From DATDTB01 sp035291025 (lineage in GTDB: Archaea; Iainarchaeota; Iainarchaeia; JAFGOX01; DATDTB01): 7,869 nucleotides of DNA. The position numbers and the translations under genes are program-made. The stretch is taken from assembly GCA_035291025.1 (NCBI GenBank), contig DATDTB010000099.1, positions 1 through 7,869 of the forward strand. Direction: 5' to 3'. Below are positions 1 to 4,677 of the stretch, piece by piece. The notes beneath the pieces are model-generated. The model was not told where the DNA came from. It saw only the letters and a list, made by a program, of their open reading frames with translations, and did not search any database. Within the stretch, counting starts at the first letter, position 1. The number at the start of each line of letters is the position of its first letter.

Positions 1-2
1 AC

Positions 3-530
3 GCCATTGCTCGCGCTTTGGGCTTGCCGTTCATGGAGGACGTCTTCCAATCAGCTTCCCACGAGCACCCCGTGCTGGAAGGGCTTGCGCCGGGGAAACT
101 GGGTTATGACAAGAGGCAAAGCTTCAGCATAACCATAAACCACCGCAACGCCTTCACTGGAGTAACGGACAACGACAGGGCGTTCACGATTGGAGAGTTC
201 GCGCGGCTGTCCGAGCTGGCAACCGCTTCGCCGGGCGCTTCAGCGCAGGCGGCTTTTGGCAAGTCGTTCAGGGCGCCGGGCCACGTGCACTTGTGCGTTG
301 CCGCCGCGGGGCTGCTGGAAGAAAGGAAGGGGCACACTGAACTTGGAGTGGCGCTGGCAAGGCTCGCAGGGGTCACGCCAGTGATGGCGGGGGCGGAAAT
401 GCTAGGCGACGGCGTTGCGCTGGACAGGTGGGAAGCGGAGGAGTGGGCCGATAAACGCAATGCTGTGGTGCTTGAAGGCGAGTTGATTGAGGAAGTGTGG
501 CTGGAACTCCAGGAGGCTTTGAAAAACTAA
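3..530 (+). CDS. ribB: 3,4-dihydroxy-2-butanone 4-phosphate synthase (5'-truncated)
   Basis: This enzyme converts ribulose 5-phosphate to 3,4-dihydroxy-2-butanone 4-phosphate plus formate, supplying the four-carbon unit of riboflavin; it is cytosolic and Mg-dependent. The frame is open to the left window edge, so the real start lies outside and 175 residues are visible. Family signatures are clear: SITINHRNAFTG and TDNDRAFTI early, FRAPGHVH in the middle, ERKGHTELGVALARLAG, then AEMLGDG near the end. The His of GHTE and the Glu of AEM match positions catalytic in characterised homologues. The order and wording resemble the archaeal monofunctional enzyme; no GTP cyclohydrolase II domain follows. 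The acidic N-terminal active-site loop is not visible. The residue before AEM is Gly-Ala rather than the more usual Ile-Cys, which is probably neutral. Family assignment is secure. Confidence 0.94.
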   Translation, partial: AIARALGLPFMEDVFQSASHEHPVLEGLAPGKLGYDKRQSFSITINHRNAFTGVTDNDRAFTIGEFARLSELATASPGASAQAAFGKSFRAPGHVHLCVAAAGLLEERKGHTELGVALARLAGVTPVMAGAEMLGDGVALDRWEAEEWADKRNAVVLEGELIEEVWLELQEALKN

Positions 531-535
531 GTGAC

Positions 536-561
536 GCCCTCTGGGAAGGGGCCTTTTTCTT
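536..561 (+). terminator. possible ribB terminator (GCCC/GGGC stem and T-tract)
   Basis: Six bases after the ribB stop, GCCC (536-539) can pair with GGGC (549-552), and TTTTTCTT follows at 554-561. The stem is short. In archaea the T-tract alone often serves as the termination signal, so the T-run is the better evidence. Confidence 0.4.
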
Positions 562-573
562 ACTAGTACTAGT
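562..573. repeat. 12-bp perfect palindrome ACTAGTACTAGT
   Basis: The hexamer ACTAGT, itself a palindrome, occurs twice in tandem, making a 12-bp perfect palindrome just after the ribB T-tract. It has no loop, so it is more likely a protein site or a chance pattern than an RNA hairpin. No function is assigned. Confidence 0.4.
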
Positions 574-583
574 GGCTGTTTCT

Positions 584-621
584 ACGCAAAAATGGCTTTT
601 GCGTGCTTTTTCGAACGCAAA
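584..621. promoter_or_regulatory. cluster of three ACGCAAA half-sites upstream of TATA box
   Basis: ACGCAAAA (584-591) and TTTTGCGT (597-604) form a perfect 8-bp inverted repeat with a 5-bp spacer. A third copy, ACGCAAA, lies at 615-621, two bases before the TATA box, where the archaeal BRE would sit. The arrangement suggests an operator for a dimeric regulator plus a half-site overlapping the BRE. Alternatively the inverted repeat, followed by GCTTTTT at 605-611, could be an intrinsic terminator of the upstream transcript. Which one applies cannot be told from sequence. Confidence 0.5.
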
Positions 622-623
622 GG

Positions 624-633
624 TTTATATATA
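624..633 (+). promoter_or_regulatory. TATA box for the winged-helix gene
   Basis: TTTATATATA is the best TATA box in the window, with a purine-rich CGCAAAGG just before it as a plausible BRE. Initiation about 25 bp downstream would fall near 650-658, giving a leader of roughly 20-30 nt before the start at 680. Confidence 0.7.
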
Positions 634-634
634 C

Positions 635-649
635 CATGATACCATCATG
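635..649. promoter_or_regulatory. dyad CATGAT-ACC-ATCATG at predicted start site
   Basis: A perfect 6-bp inverted repeat with a 3-bp spacer lies immediately after the TATA box and ends at about the predicted transcription start. A protein bound here would block RNA polymerase recruitment or initiation, the usual position for archaeal repressor operators. The downstream gene carries a winged-helix domain, so autoregulation is a natural guess but is unproven. Confidence 0.45.
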
Positions 650-679
650 ATAGCAAAAGATTCATCGTGATGTGTCTTG

Positions 680-1264
680 GTGGAACCTGAAGGTGAAAAG
701 GCTAGGGCGGAGCTGCAAAAAAAACTAGACCAAATCTCCAAAATATCGCCCGGGTTCGCTGAAAACGTCAAGGATGAAATAAACATTTCGGAGGTCGTGA
801 AAGACCCCTTCATGCTAGCAAGTCTGATCTACAAACTTGCACAGGAAAGGGAGCAAACGAATAAGTTAATAGCCCAGGGAAACGAGAAGTTCGACAAAAT
901 TTTGCATCTAATGCAAAATTCCCCCTCTATTAAAGCCGAGCCCCCCTCGGCTCCGTCGAACAACTCGCCCCCCTCCCCAACCCCTGGGCCGCTCCCAGCT
1001 CCCCTTTCCCTGCAAGGCGCCGGTCTCGCACCCGGCAGCGAAAAGACTGCTTTAACGGACAGGGCAAAACTGTTGCCCCTTCACGATCAACGGATTTTGT
1101 CATTCGTGGCCCGCAAGGGCACAGCGACTGCGGACGACGTAAAGGCGTTAATGAAGTACAAGAAGCAAAACGCCGCCTCGTTCCGCTTGAACCAACTGGA
1201 GAAAATGGGCTTCCTTCAAAAGATTCGCAGTGGGAAGAGAATGCTTTTCCTCGTCAAAAAGTGA
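680..1264 (+). CDS. putative winged-helix DNA-binding protein with Pro-rich linker
   Basis: Predicted protein of 194 residues from GTG 680; TTG 677 is possible, and an in-frame TGA at 668-670 rules out anything longer. The N-terminal part (about residues 5-80) is charged and helical, with likely coiled-coil stretches such as EKARAELQKKLDQI and LAQEREQTNKLI. Residues about 82-120 are a low-complexity Pro/Ser/Ala linker. Residues about 129-194 have the pattern of a winged helix: a helix starting HDQRILSFV, a second around TADDVKALM, a probable recognition helix KKQNAASFRLNQLEKMG, and a beta wing around IRSGKRMLFLV. It is probably a transcription regulator binding as a dimer through the N-terminal helices. 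It follows ribB but has its own promoter and no riboflavin kinase domain, so it is not the archaeal riboflavin regulator RbkR. The exact family is not recognised. Confidence 0.72.
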   Translation: MEPEGEKARAELQKKLDQISKISPGFAENVKDEINISEVVKDPFMLASLIYKLAQEREQTNKLIAQGNEKFDKILHLMQNSPSIKAEPPSAPSNNSPPSPTPGPLPAPLSLQGAGLAPGSEKTALTDRAKLLPLHDQRILSFVARKGTATADDVKALMKYKKQNAASFRLNQLEKMGFLQKIRSGKRMLFLVKK

Positions 1265-1293
1265 GGGTAAAAAACACGCAAAGGCTCGTATTT

Positions 1294-1308
1294 GCAGTTG
1301 GCAACTGC
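1294..1308. promoter_or_regulatory. dyad GCAGTTG-G-CAACTGC, operator or terminator stem
   Basis: A perfect 7-bp inverted repeat with a one-base centre lies 30 bp after the stop of the winged-helix gene. As RNA it could fold as a 5-bp stem with a 5-nt loop, followed by CTGCTTTTT, which resembles a terminator of that gene. As DNA it lies just upstream of the TATA-like box of the next gene and could be an operator. A looser repeat, GCAAA (1278-1282) with TTTGC (1291-1295), flanks it. The ACGCAAAGG seen before the previous promoter recurs at 1276-1284. Confidence 0.45.
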
Positions 1309-1311
1309 CTG

Positions 1312-1321
1312 CTTTTTAACT
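1312..1321 (+). promoter_or_regulatory. TATA-like box for small basic protein gene
   Basis: CTTTTTAACT lies 23-32 bp before ATG 1344. Initiation at the usual distance would fall at or within a few bases of the ATG, implying a leaderless or nearly leaderless mRNA. Nearly the same box, CTTTTTAACC, occurs at 2531-2540. Confidence 0.5.
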
Positions 1322-1343
1322 TTTGCCGGCCGTGTTTTTATTT

Positions 1344-1715
1344 ATGGGTTGGATCAGGTCAAGGCTCAATGCGCTAAAGGCGCGCTGGCAAAAAAGACGC
1401 GAGGCAAAGCCAAAAACTCAGAGTTATTCGTCACAAAAAGAACTAGAAGAAGCCCTTGCCAGGCAGGCGCGCGAAAGCGCTTCCAAAACCGCGTCGCCCC
1501 AAGAAGCTCGCAAGGCTGAAATAGACGAAGCAAAACGGGAGTGGGTGCGCCTCGAATCGCTGTTTGGGAGGCAGGGCTTGACTCCAGGGGAAAACGTGAA
1601 ACGGCTAGGCCTCAGGAAGCTTTTGGAACGGGAAGGATTAAAGCCAAGAGTCGAGCGCCCTGAAAAAGGGCCAGTGCGAATTATTTTTGGCGACAAGAAA
1701 CAGAAAAAGCCGTGA
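1344..1715 (+). CDS. small basic protein of unknown function
   Basis: A 123-residue protein rich in Lys, Arg and Glu; I do not recognise it. The N-terminus (MGWIRSRLNALKARWQKRR) would form a basic amphipathic helix. Residues about 30-70 are charged, helical and low in complexity (Ala/Glu/Lys/Arg). The C-terminal third is more protein-like, with LTPGENVKRLGLRKLL and a closing GPVRIIFGD strand. No membrane segment or catalytic motif is visible. ATG 1344 is chosen over TTG 1323 because it is an ATG and sits at leaderless distance from the TATA-like box. A competing frame at 1292-1519 is shorter and lacks a start context. Its composition suggests nucleic-acid or ribosome association, which is inference only. 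It converges on the minus-strand gene with a 21-bp gap. Confidence 0.68.
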   Translation: MGWIRSRLNALKARWQKRREAKPKTQSYSSQKELEEALARQARESASKTASPQEARKAEIDEAKREWVRLESLFGRQGLTPGENVKRLGLRKLLEREGLKPRVERPEKGPVRIIFGDKKQKKP

Positions 1716-1735
1716 CGCGGCAGTGATAGAAAAAA
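1704..1735 (-). terminator. terminator of the minus-strand gene
   Basis: Read on the minus strand, the stop of the 1737-2495 gene is followed by a T6 run (1730-1735), then a GCCG-CGTCA-CGGC hairpin (1709-1721) and TTTTT (1704-1708). It overlaps the 3' end of the convergent plus-strand gene, whose stop lies in the hairpin loop. On the plus strand no T-tract follows, so the signal favours minus-strand transcription. Confidence 0.6.
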
Positions 1736-1736
1736 G

Positions 1737-2495
1737 TCACTTGTCCAGGACTTGGGCGTTGTGGTTCTTTGCCAGTTCGTCGAGTTCCCTAATGTGGCTC
1801 GTTTCCGCGTCCACCTTGACCGTGTTGTTGGGCCTCCACAGGAAAGTCACGGGATAGCTCTCCAAGTACATCCCGGAACTAGGGTTCTGCGCCAATACCT
1901 TGTCAAAGAACTTGTTCGCGGTCTCTATTGGGACGCCGCAGTAAAGCCTTCCCTGCTGCGGCAAGTGAAGCTCTTCCGCGACCTTGTTCAAGTTAATCGA
2001 CCCGATGAGTTCGGGCTTTGCCCACAGTTCCGTTATTTCCTTGGACTTGCATGCGTTCTTCAAGAACTTCACGAAGGAGTCGTCGTCCTTGAACTCGTAA
2101 AAGCGGTACGTCCGGAAGCGTTCGAGGGCGGCGTCGCTTGACTCCAACAAGTCCTGGTACTTTTCCAGCAACAGCTTTGAGGCGTAGTACTTTTGCTTGG
2201 CGTCCTTGAACAGCGACAGGACTTGGTCCACTGAAAGCTTTTGCCTCAGGAAAGCTTGTACTTGGGCGTTGCCTTCCGCCAACGCCTTGAGTTTTTCGAC
2301 GTCGTCGAAAATCTTTTTCAAGTCTTCCTCGGACTCGAGCGCGTCGCGCAGGCTGGAGTTCAAGTGGAAGAGCTTTTTCTGCAGGCTCGCCGCGAGCTGC
2401 CTTGCCTCAACGTCAGGCGCGATCGTCATACCCCAAAAAACCCCCTGCTTTATTGCGTTGCGAATTAAAGTTAACCAATGCAATGCGTACTTCAT
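1737..2495 (-). CDS. orphan helical protein of unknown function
   Basis: A 252-residue protein from ATG 2495, not recognised. Residues about 30-125 are charged and predominantly helical with coiled-coil character (ARQLAASLQKKL, LKKIFDDVEKLKALAEG, YASKLLLEKYQDLLE). The C-terminal half looks globular, with aromatic-rich stretches such as RTYRFYEFKDDD, GRLYCGVPIETANKFF and LESYPVTFLWRPN. There is no clear catalytic motif. The first 22 residues (KYALHWLTLIRNAIKQGVFWG) are more hydrophobic, and their DNA is AT-richer with TTA codons. ATG 2429 is therefore a real alternative start, with a G-rich CAGGGGG upstream and a TATA-like TTTAATT near 2465. The longer start is kept because GGTTAAAAAG on the minus strand (2531-2540) lies about 36 bp before it. 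It is transcribed divergently from the nop5 block. Confidence 0.72.
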   Translation of the reverse strand: MKYALHWLTLIRNAIKQGVFWGMTIAPDVEARQLAASLQKKLFHLNSSLRDALESEEDLKKIFDDVEKLKALAEGNAQVQAFLRQKLSVDQVLSLFKDAKQKYYASKLLLEKYQDLLESSDAALERFRTYRFYEFKDDDSFVKFLKNACKSKEITELWAKPELIGSINLNKVAEELHLPQQGRLYCGVPIETANKFFDKVLAQNPSSGMYLESYPVTFLWRPNNTVKVDAETSHIRELDELAKNHNAQVLDK

Positions 2496-2530
2496 AAAAA
2501 GGCTTTCTAACGAGGGTTATGTAGAGTTTT

Positions 2531-2540
2531 CTTTTTAACC
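2531..2540. promoter_or_regulatory. shared TATA-like element of the divergent promoter region
   Basis: The plus strand reads CTTTTTAACC and the minus strand GGTTAAAAAG. Either orientation fits an archaeal TATA box. Minus-strand initiation would fall about 12 nt before ATG 2495. Plus-strand initiation would fall near 2560, giving a leader of about 60 nt before nop5. Direction is undecided; it is the only good TATA-like element between the two genes. Confidence 0.42.
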
Positions 2541-2620
2541 GCGCCCGGAATGCACACGGCAAGGCGCTGGTTGAAGGGGGAAAGACCCGTCTGTAAAAGT
2601 GAAAGGAGTTGAAAAAGGCA

Positions 2621-3451
2621 ATGGCCCGGAAAACGTTTGAAATGCAAAAACTCGACGAGTTAAGGAAGAAAATGATTTACAAGACCAAGGAACGCGTCCG
2701 CGAAGCCTACACGTCGCGCGACGTCCTCGTGGTCCAGGCAATCAACGCCATCGACGAACTCGCCGCGATAACGAACACGATGACCATGCGCTTGCGTGAA
2801 TGGTATTCTGTGTACTTCCCTGAAATGGGCCGGCAAGTGACGGACTCGGCGGACTTCGTTAAAGCCGTTCAAGGGCTTCCTTCAAGGGAGGGAATAAACG
2901 AACACGAACTCTCCAAGGCGCTGGGGGAGGGCTTGGCGAAGAAAATTGCGTCGCTTTCCAAGTCAAGCATGGGCGCGCCATTGAACGAGGACGACTTGAA
3001 GACCGCTAAGCAGTACGCGCACGCCATTGAACAGCTTCAGTCGCAGGAAGCCGTGCTGGAAGGCTACCTGGAAAAAGTGATGAAGGAAATAGCACCTAAC
3101 ACGTCAATGGTTGCCGGGCCAAAGCTGGGAGCAAAGCTCATTGCGCACGCGGGGTCGCTTGAAAAGCTTGCAATGCTGCCCTCGTCCACAATCCAGATAA
3201 TGGGCGCGGAAAAGGCGCTCTTTAAGCACTTGAAGCAGGGAAAGAAGCCCCCGAAGCACGGCTTGATTTTCCAGCACTCCGCAATCAGCACTGGAAAGCA
3301 AAAGCTGCGCGGGAAAATCGCTAGGACCATTGCAGCGAAAATCTCGATTGCCTGCAAGGAGGACTACTTTTCCAAGGGAAAGAAGGACAACGGCGCCAAG
3401 CTCTTGGGAGAACTGAACAAGCGCTTGGACGCGATCCGGGCGCAGGGCTGA
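2621..3451 (+). CDS. nop5: C/D-box sRNP core protein Nop5 (Nop56/58), N-domain short or missing
   Basis: Nop5 is the scaffold of the archaeal C/D-box sRNP, joining L7Ae-bound guide RNA to fibrillarin for 2'-O-methylation of rRNA and tRNA. The protein is 276 residues from ATG 2621; GGAG at 2605-2608 is a somewhat distant SD. From residue about 31 the family pattern is clear: RDVLVVQAINAIDEL and RLREWYSVYFPEM open the coiled-coil domain (to about 155). The NOP RNA-binding domain fills about 158-276, with APNTSMVAGPKLGAKLIAHAG, LPSSTIQIMGAEKALF, KPPKHGLIFQHSAIS, RGKIARTIAAKISIA and DYF. Only about 30 residues precede the coiled coil, where longer archaeal Nop5 proteins carry roughly 120 residues that dock fibrillarin. 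An in-frame TGA at 2600-2602 blocks upstream extension. The usual Lys-rich C-terminal tail is also missing. First gene of the five-gene block. Confidence 0.93.
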   Translation: MARKTFEMQKLDELRKKMIYKTKERVREAYTSRDVLVVQAINAIDELAAITNTMTMRLREWYSVYFPEMGRQVTDSADFVKAVQGLPSREGINEHELSKALGEGLAKKIASLSKSSMGAPLNEDDLKTAKQYAHAIEQLQSQEAVLEGYLEKVMKEIAPNTSMVAGPKLGAKLIAHAGSLEKLAMLPSSTIQIMGAEKALFKHLKQGKKPPKHGLIFQHSAISTGKQKLRGKIARTIAAKISIACKEDYFSKGKKDNGAKLLGELNKRLDAIRAQG

Positions 3452-3476
3452 GCTTTCCTCTTTTGGTGGAAGTGAA

Positions 3477-4064
3477 ATGGCAAAAAAGCCCCAGTCCAGA
3501 GCCAGAGTCACGCCTGCAGCGGTTCGAGCAGTCAAAGGGGAAGGCCTGCCATTGCAGCATGGACTGGACTTGCTGGTCAAGCGCGGCTGGGTGCGGGCTG
3601 CCCGCAAGTTCATCTTAAAGGAAAGGCTGCCTTACGGCAGGGGAGTAGAGGAATTCATCCAGCGGACGCGTGAAAAAGGCATAGGCGTTCCAGTGAACCC
3701 CAGCGCGTTAAAGACGGCCGTGACGCGTCCAGGCGACGCCGACCCAGTCCTTGCAGCCGAAACCCGCGCGTTCACGGAAGCCCACACGGCCTTTTCTGCC
3801 AGCGAAAAACAAAAAGGCAAGGACGAATTCAGGCGCTATTGGACCACTAGGTTGTTGGAATTCTTTGAAGAAAGCAAGCCCTCCAGCTTTAACAAGGGCT
3901 TGCTCAAGTTCGCGGGCCAGCGCCTGCGCAGGGGAGAAAAAGTTCCATCAGACACAATCCTGAGGCGCTTCCTTGACCCTGCAGACCACGAAGGAGACCA
4001 GGAATTAAAGGCCCGCGTTGCCAGGCTCCGCGGGGAGCTAAGAACTAGTCGTGGCAAGCGGTAA
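3477..4064 (+). CDS. paralogue A: basic two-repeat protein in nop5-fibrillarin block
   Basis: A 195-residue, strongly basic protein not matched to a known family. It starts at ATG 3477 after GGTGGAAGTGA, 25 bp beyond the nop5 stop. Layout: a short basic tail; a helix-rich lead-in (about 11-36, VTPAAVRAVKGEG to LVKRGW); repeat 1 (about 37-100); a charged linker; repeat 2 (about 119-188); a basic end SRGKR. Both repeats share the pattern aromatic-x(5-7)-[LA]-x-x-F[IF], then G[VL]-x-x-F, a basic turn with [VP]P-x-x-x-x-[IL], and a closing helix with D-x-[VE]L. Repeat 1 reads RKFILKERLP, GVEEFIQRT, GVPVNPSALK; repeat 2 reads LEFFEESKPS, GLLKFAGQ, KVPSDTILRRFL. No catalytic motif, Zn-binding cysteines or membrane segment is present. 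Position and charge suggest RNA or RNP binding, which is inference. Confidence 0.82.
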   Translation: MAKKPQSRARVTPAAVRAVKGEGLPLQHGLDLLVKRGWVRAARKFILKERLPYGRGVEEFIQRTREKGIGVPVNPSALKTAVTRPGDADPVLAAETRAFTEAHTAFSASEKQKGKDEFRRYWTTRLLEFFEESKPSSFNKGLLKFAGQRLRRGEKVPSDTILRRFLDPADHEGDQELKARVARLRGELRTSRGKR

Positions 4065-4073
4065 AGTTGCTAT

Positions 4074-4089
4074 CTCAGTATGAGTTTTT
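4074..4089 (+). other. weak hairpin plus T5 in the A-B gap
   Basis: CTCA-GTA-TGAG (4074-4084) is followed by TTTTT (4085-4089), in the only sizeable gap (52 bp) inside the five-gene block. The stem is only 4 bp. It might cause partial termination or pausing, or the AT-rich stretch 4085-4100 could act as an internal promoter. Weak evidence. Confidence 0.2.
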
Positions 4090-4102
4090 GAAATTAAGAA
4101 TT

Positions 4103-4109
4103 GGGTGAT
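4103..4109 (+). promoter_or_regulatory. Shine-Dalgarno GGGTGAT deciding the start of paralogue B
   Basis: GGGTGAT closely matches the archaeal anti-SD complement GGAGGTGAT and ends 7 nt before ATG 4117. This favours ATG 4117 over the in-frame GTG 4105 and ATG 4108, which lie inside the SD itself. Confidence 0.65.
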
Positions 4110-4116
4110 GGATAGA

Positions 4117-4677
4117 ATGGCTGGGGCAGGAAAACAAGCAAGGGAACGGGAAAGAAAGCGCCCTGCAATGAACAGGCCAAAGCCCGAAGTCAGGCATTGG
4201 TGGATGCGCGCGGCAATGAACTTCATTGAACGTGAAGGCCTGCCAGTGCAGCCCGGCGTCAGCCAGTTTTACGAACTCGCCAAGTCCAAGAAAAGCGTTC
4301 CCCCACTGACGGAGTCGACAATGAAGCGCTACCTGGTCAGCCCTGAAGCCAAGGACACAGTGATGCTGGGCGAGGTAAGGGAGTTCAATGAACGGTTAAG
4401 GGGCAAGCCAAACCCGCGCGCTGAAAGCGTGAGGCGGCGCCACGAGGAACTCACTGAAAGGCTGGTTGCGTTCCTGAAAAGGGAAAAGCCTGAATCAATT
4501 GGACGCGGGTTGTACAACTTTGTCAAACTGCAATACAAGGCCGGAAAACGGCCGCCTTCCGACAAGATCATGCGCACTCTCTTAAACCCTGCAACTCACG
4601 CCAGCAACCCGGAACTCCAGGAACGCGTCCGCAGAGTGGTTGACGAAGTGCACGCGCGCAGGCGGGGCAAATGGTGA
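4117..4677 (+). CDS. paralogue B: basic two-repeat protein in nop5-fibrillarin block
   Basis: A 186-residue paralogue of the neighbours on both sides. It opens with a very basic tail (KQARERERKRP), then repeat 1 (about 28-91: HWWMRAAMNFIEREGLP, GVSQFYELAK, VPPLTESTMKRYL, LGEVREF), a basic linker, and repeat 2 (about 108-178: LTERLVAFLKREKPES, GLYNFVKLQY, KRPPSDKIMRTLLNP, HASNPELQERV), ending RRRGKW. It is the clearest copy for seeing the duplication: AAMNFIEREGLP lines up with LVAFLKREKPES, and GVSQFYELA with GLYNFVKLQ. Unlike A and C it lacks the 25-residue helical lead-in before repeat 1. It overlaps the next gene by 7 bp, implying translational coupling. Function unknown; the charge pattern suggests nucleic-acid binding. 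Confidence 0.82.
   Translation: MAGAGKQARERERKRPAMNRPKPEVRHWWMRAAMNFIEREGLPVQPGVSQFYELAKSKKSVPPLTESTMKRYLVSPEAKDTVMLGEVREFNERLRGKPNPRAESVRRRHEELTERLVAFLKREKPESIGRGLYNFVKLQYKAGKRPPSDKIMRTLLNPATHASNPELQERVRRVVDEVHARRRGKW

Noticed and set aside
104..460. 118-residue open frame antisense to ribB
   Set aside because: Ser/Ala/Pro-rich low-complexity translation opposite a secure ribB reading frame.
667..690. GTGATGT followed by CTGA, resembling C and D boxes of a C/D sRNA
   Set aside because: Box C is imperfect, there are no D'/C' boxes with guide-length spacing, and the segment runs into the start of the winged-helix gene.
680..1264. Possible RbkR-type riboflavin regulator because of the ribB neighbour
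   Set aside because: RbkR combines an N-terminal helix-turn-helix with a C-terminal CTP-dependent riboflavin kinase. This protein has the reverse layout and no kinase domain.
1292..1519. 75-residue frame overlapping the small basic gene
   Set aside because: Its start would lie inside the dyad and upstream of the TATA-like box. The 1344-1715 frame is longer and has the promoter at the right distance.
1752..2141. 129-residue plus-strand frame opposite the orphan gene
   Set aside because: The minus-strand frame is longer (252 residues), has balanced helical composition and a terminator in its direction. The plus-strand frame is Val/Arg-rich and has no promoter or SD.
2496..2620. Searched for a missing Nop5 N-domain in another frame upstream of nop5
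   Set aside because: No frame in this 125-bp gap encodes a domain-sized peptide, and the region carries promoter-like sequence instead.
3104..3613. 169-residue open frame on the minus strand
   Set aside because: It lies antisense to the NOP domain of nop5 and the start of paralogue A, both clearly coding. Its Cys/Ser/Pro/Arg-rich translation is typical of a shadow frame.
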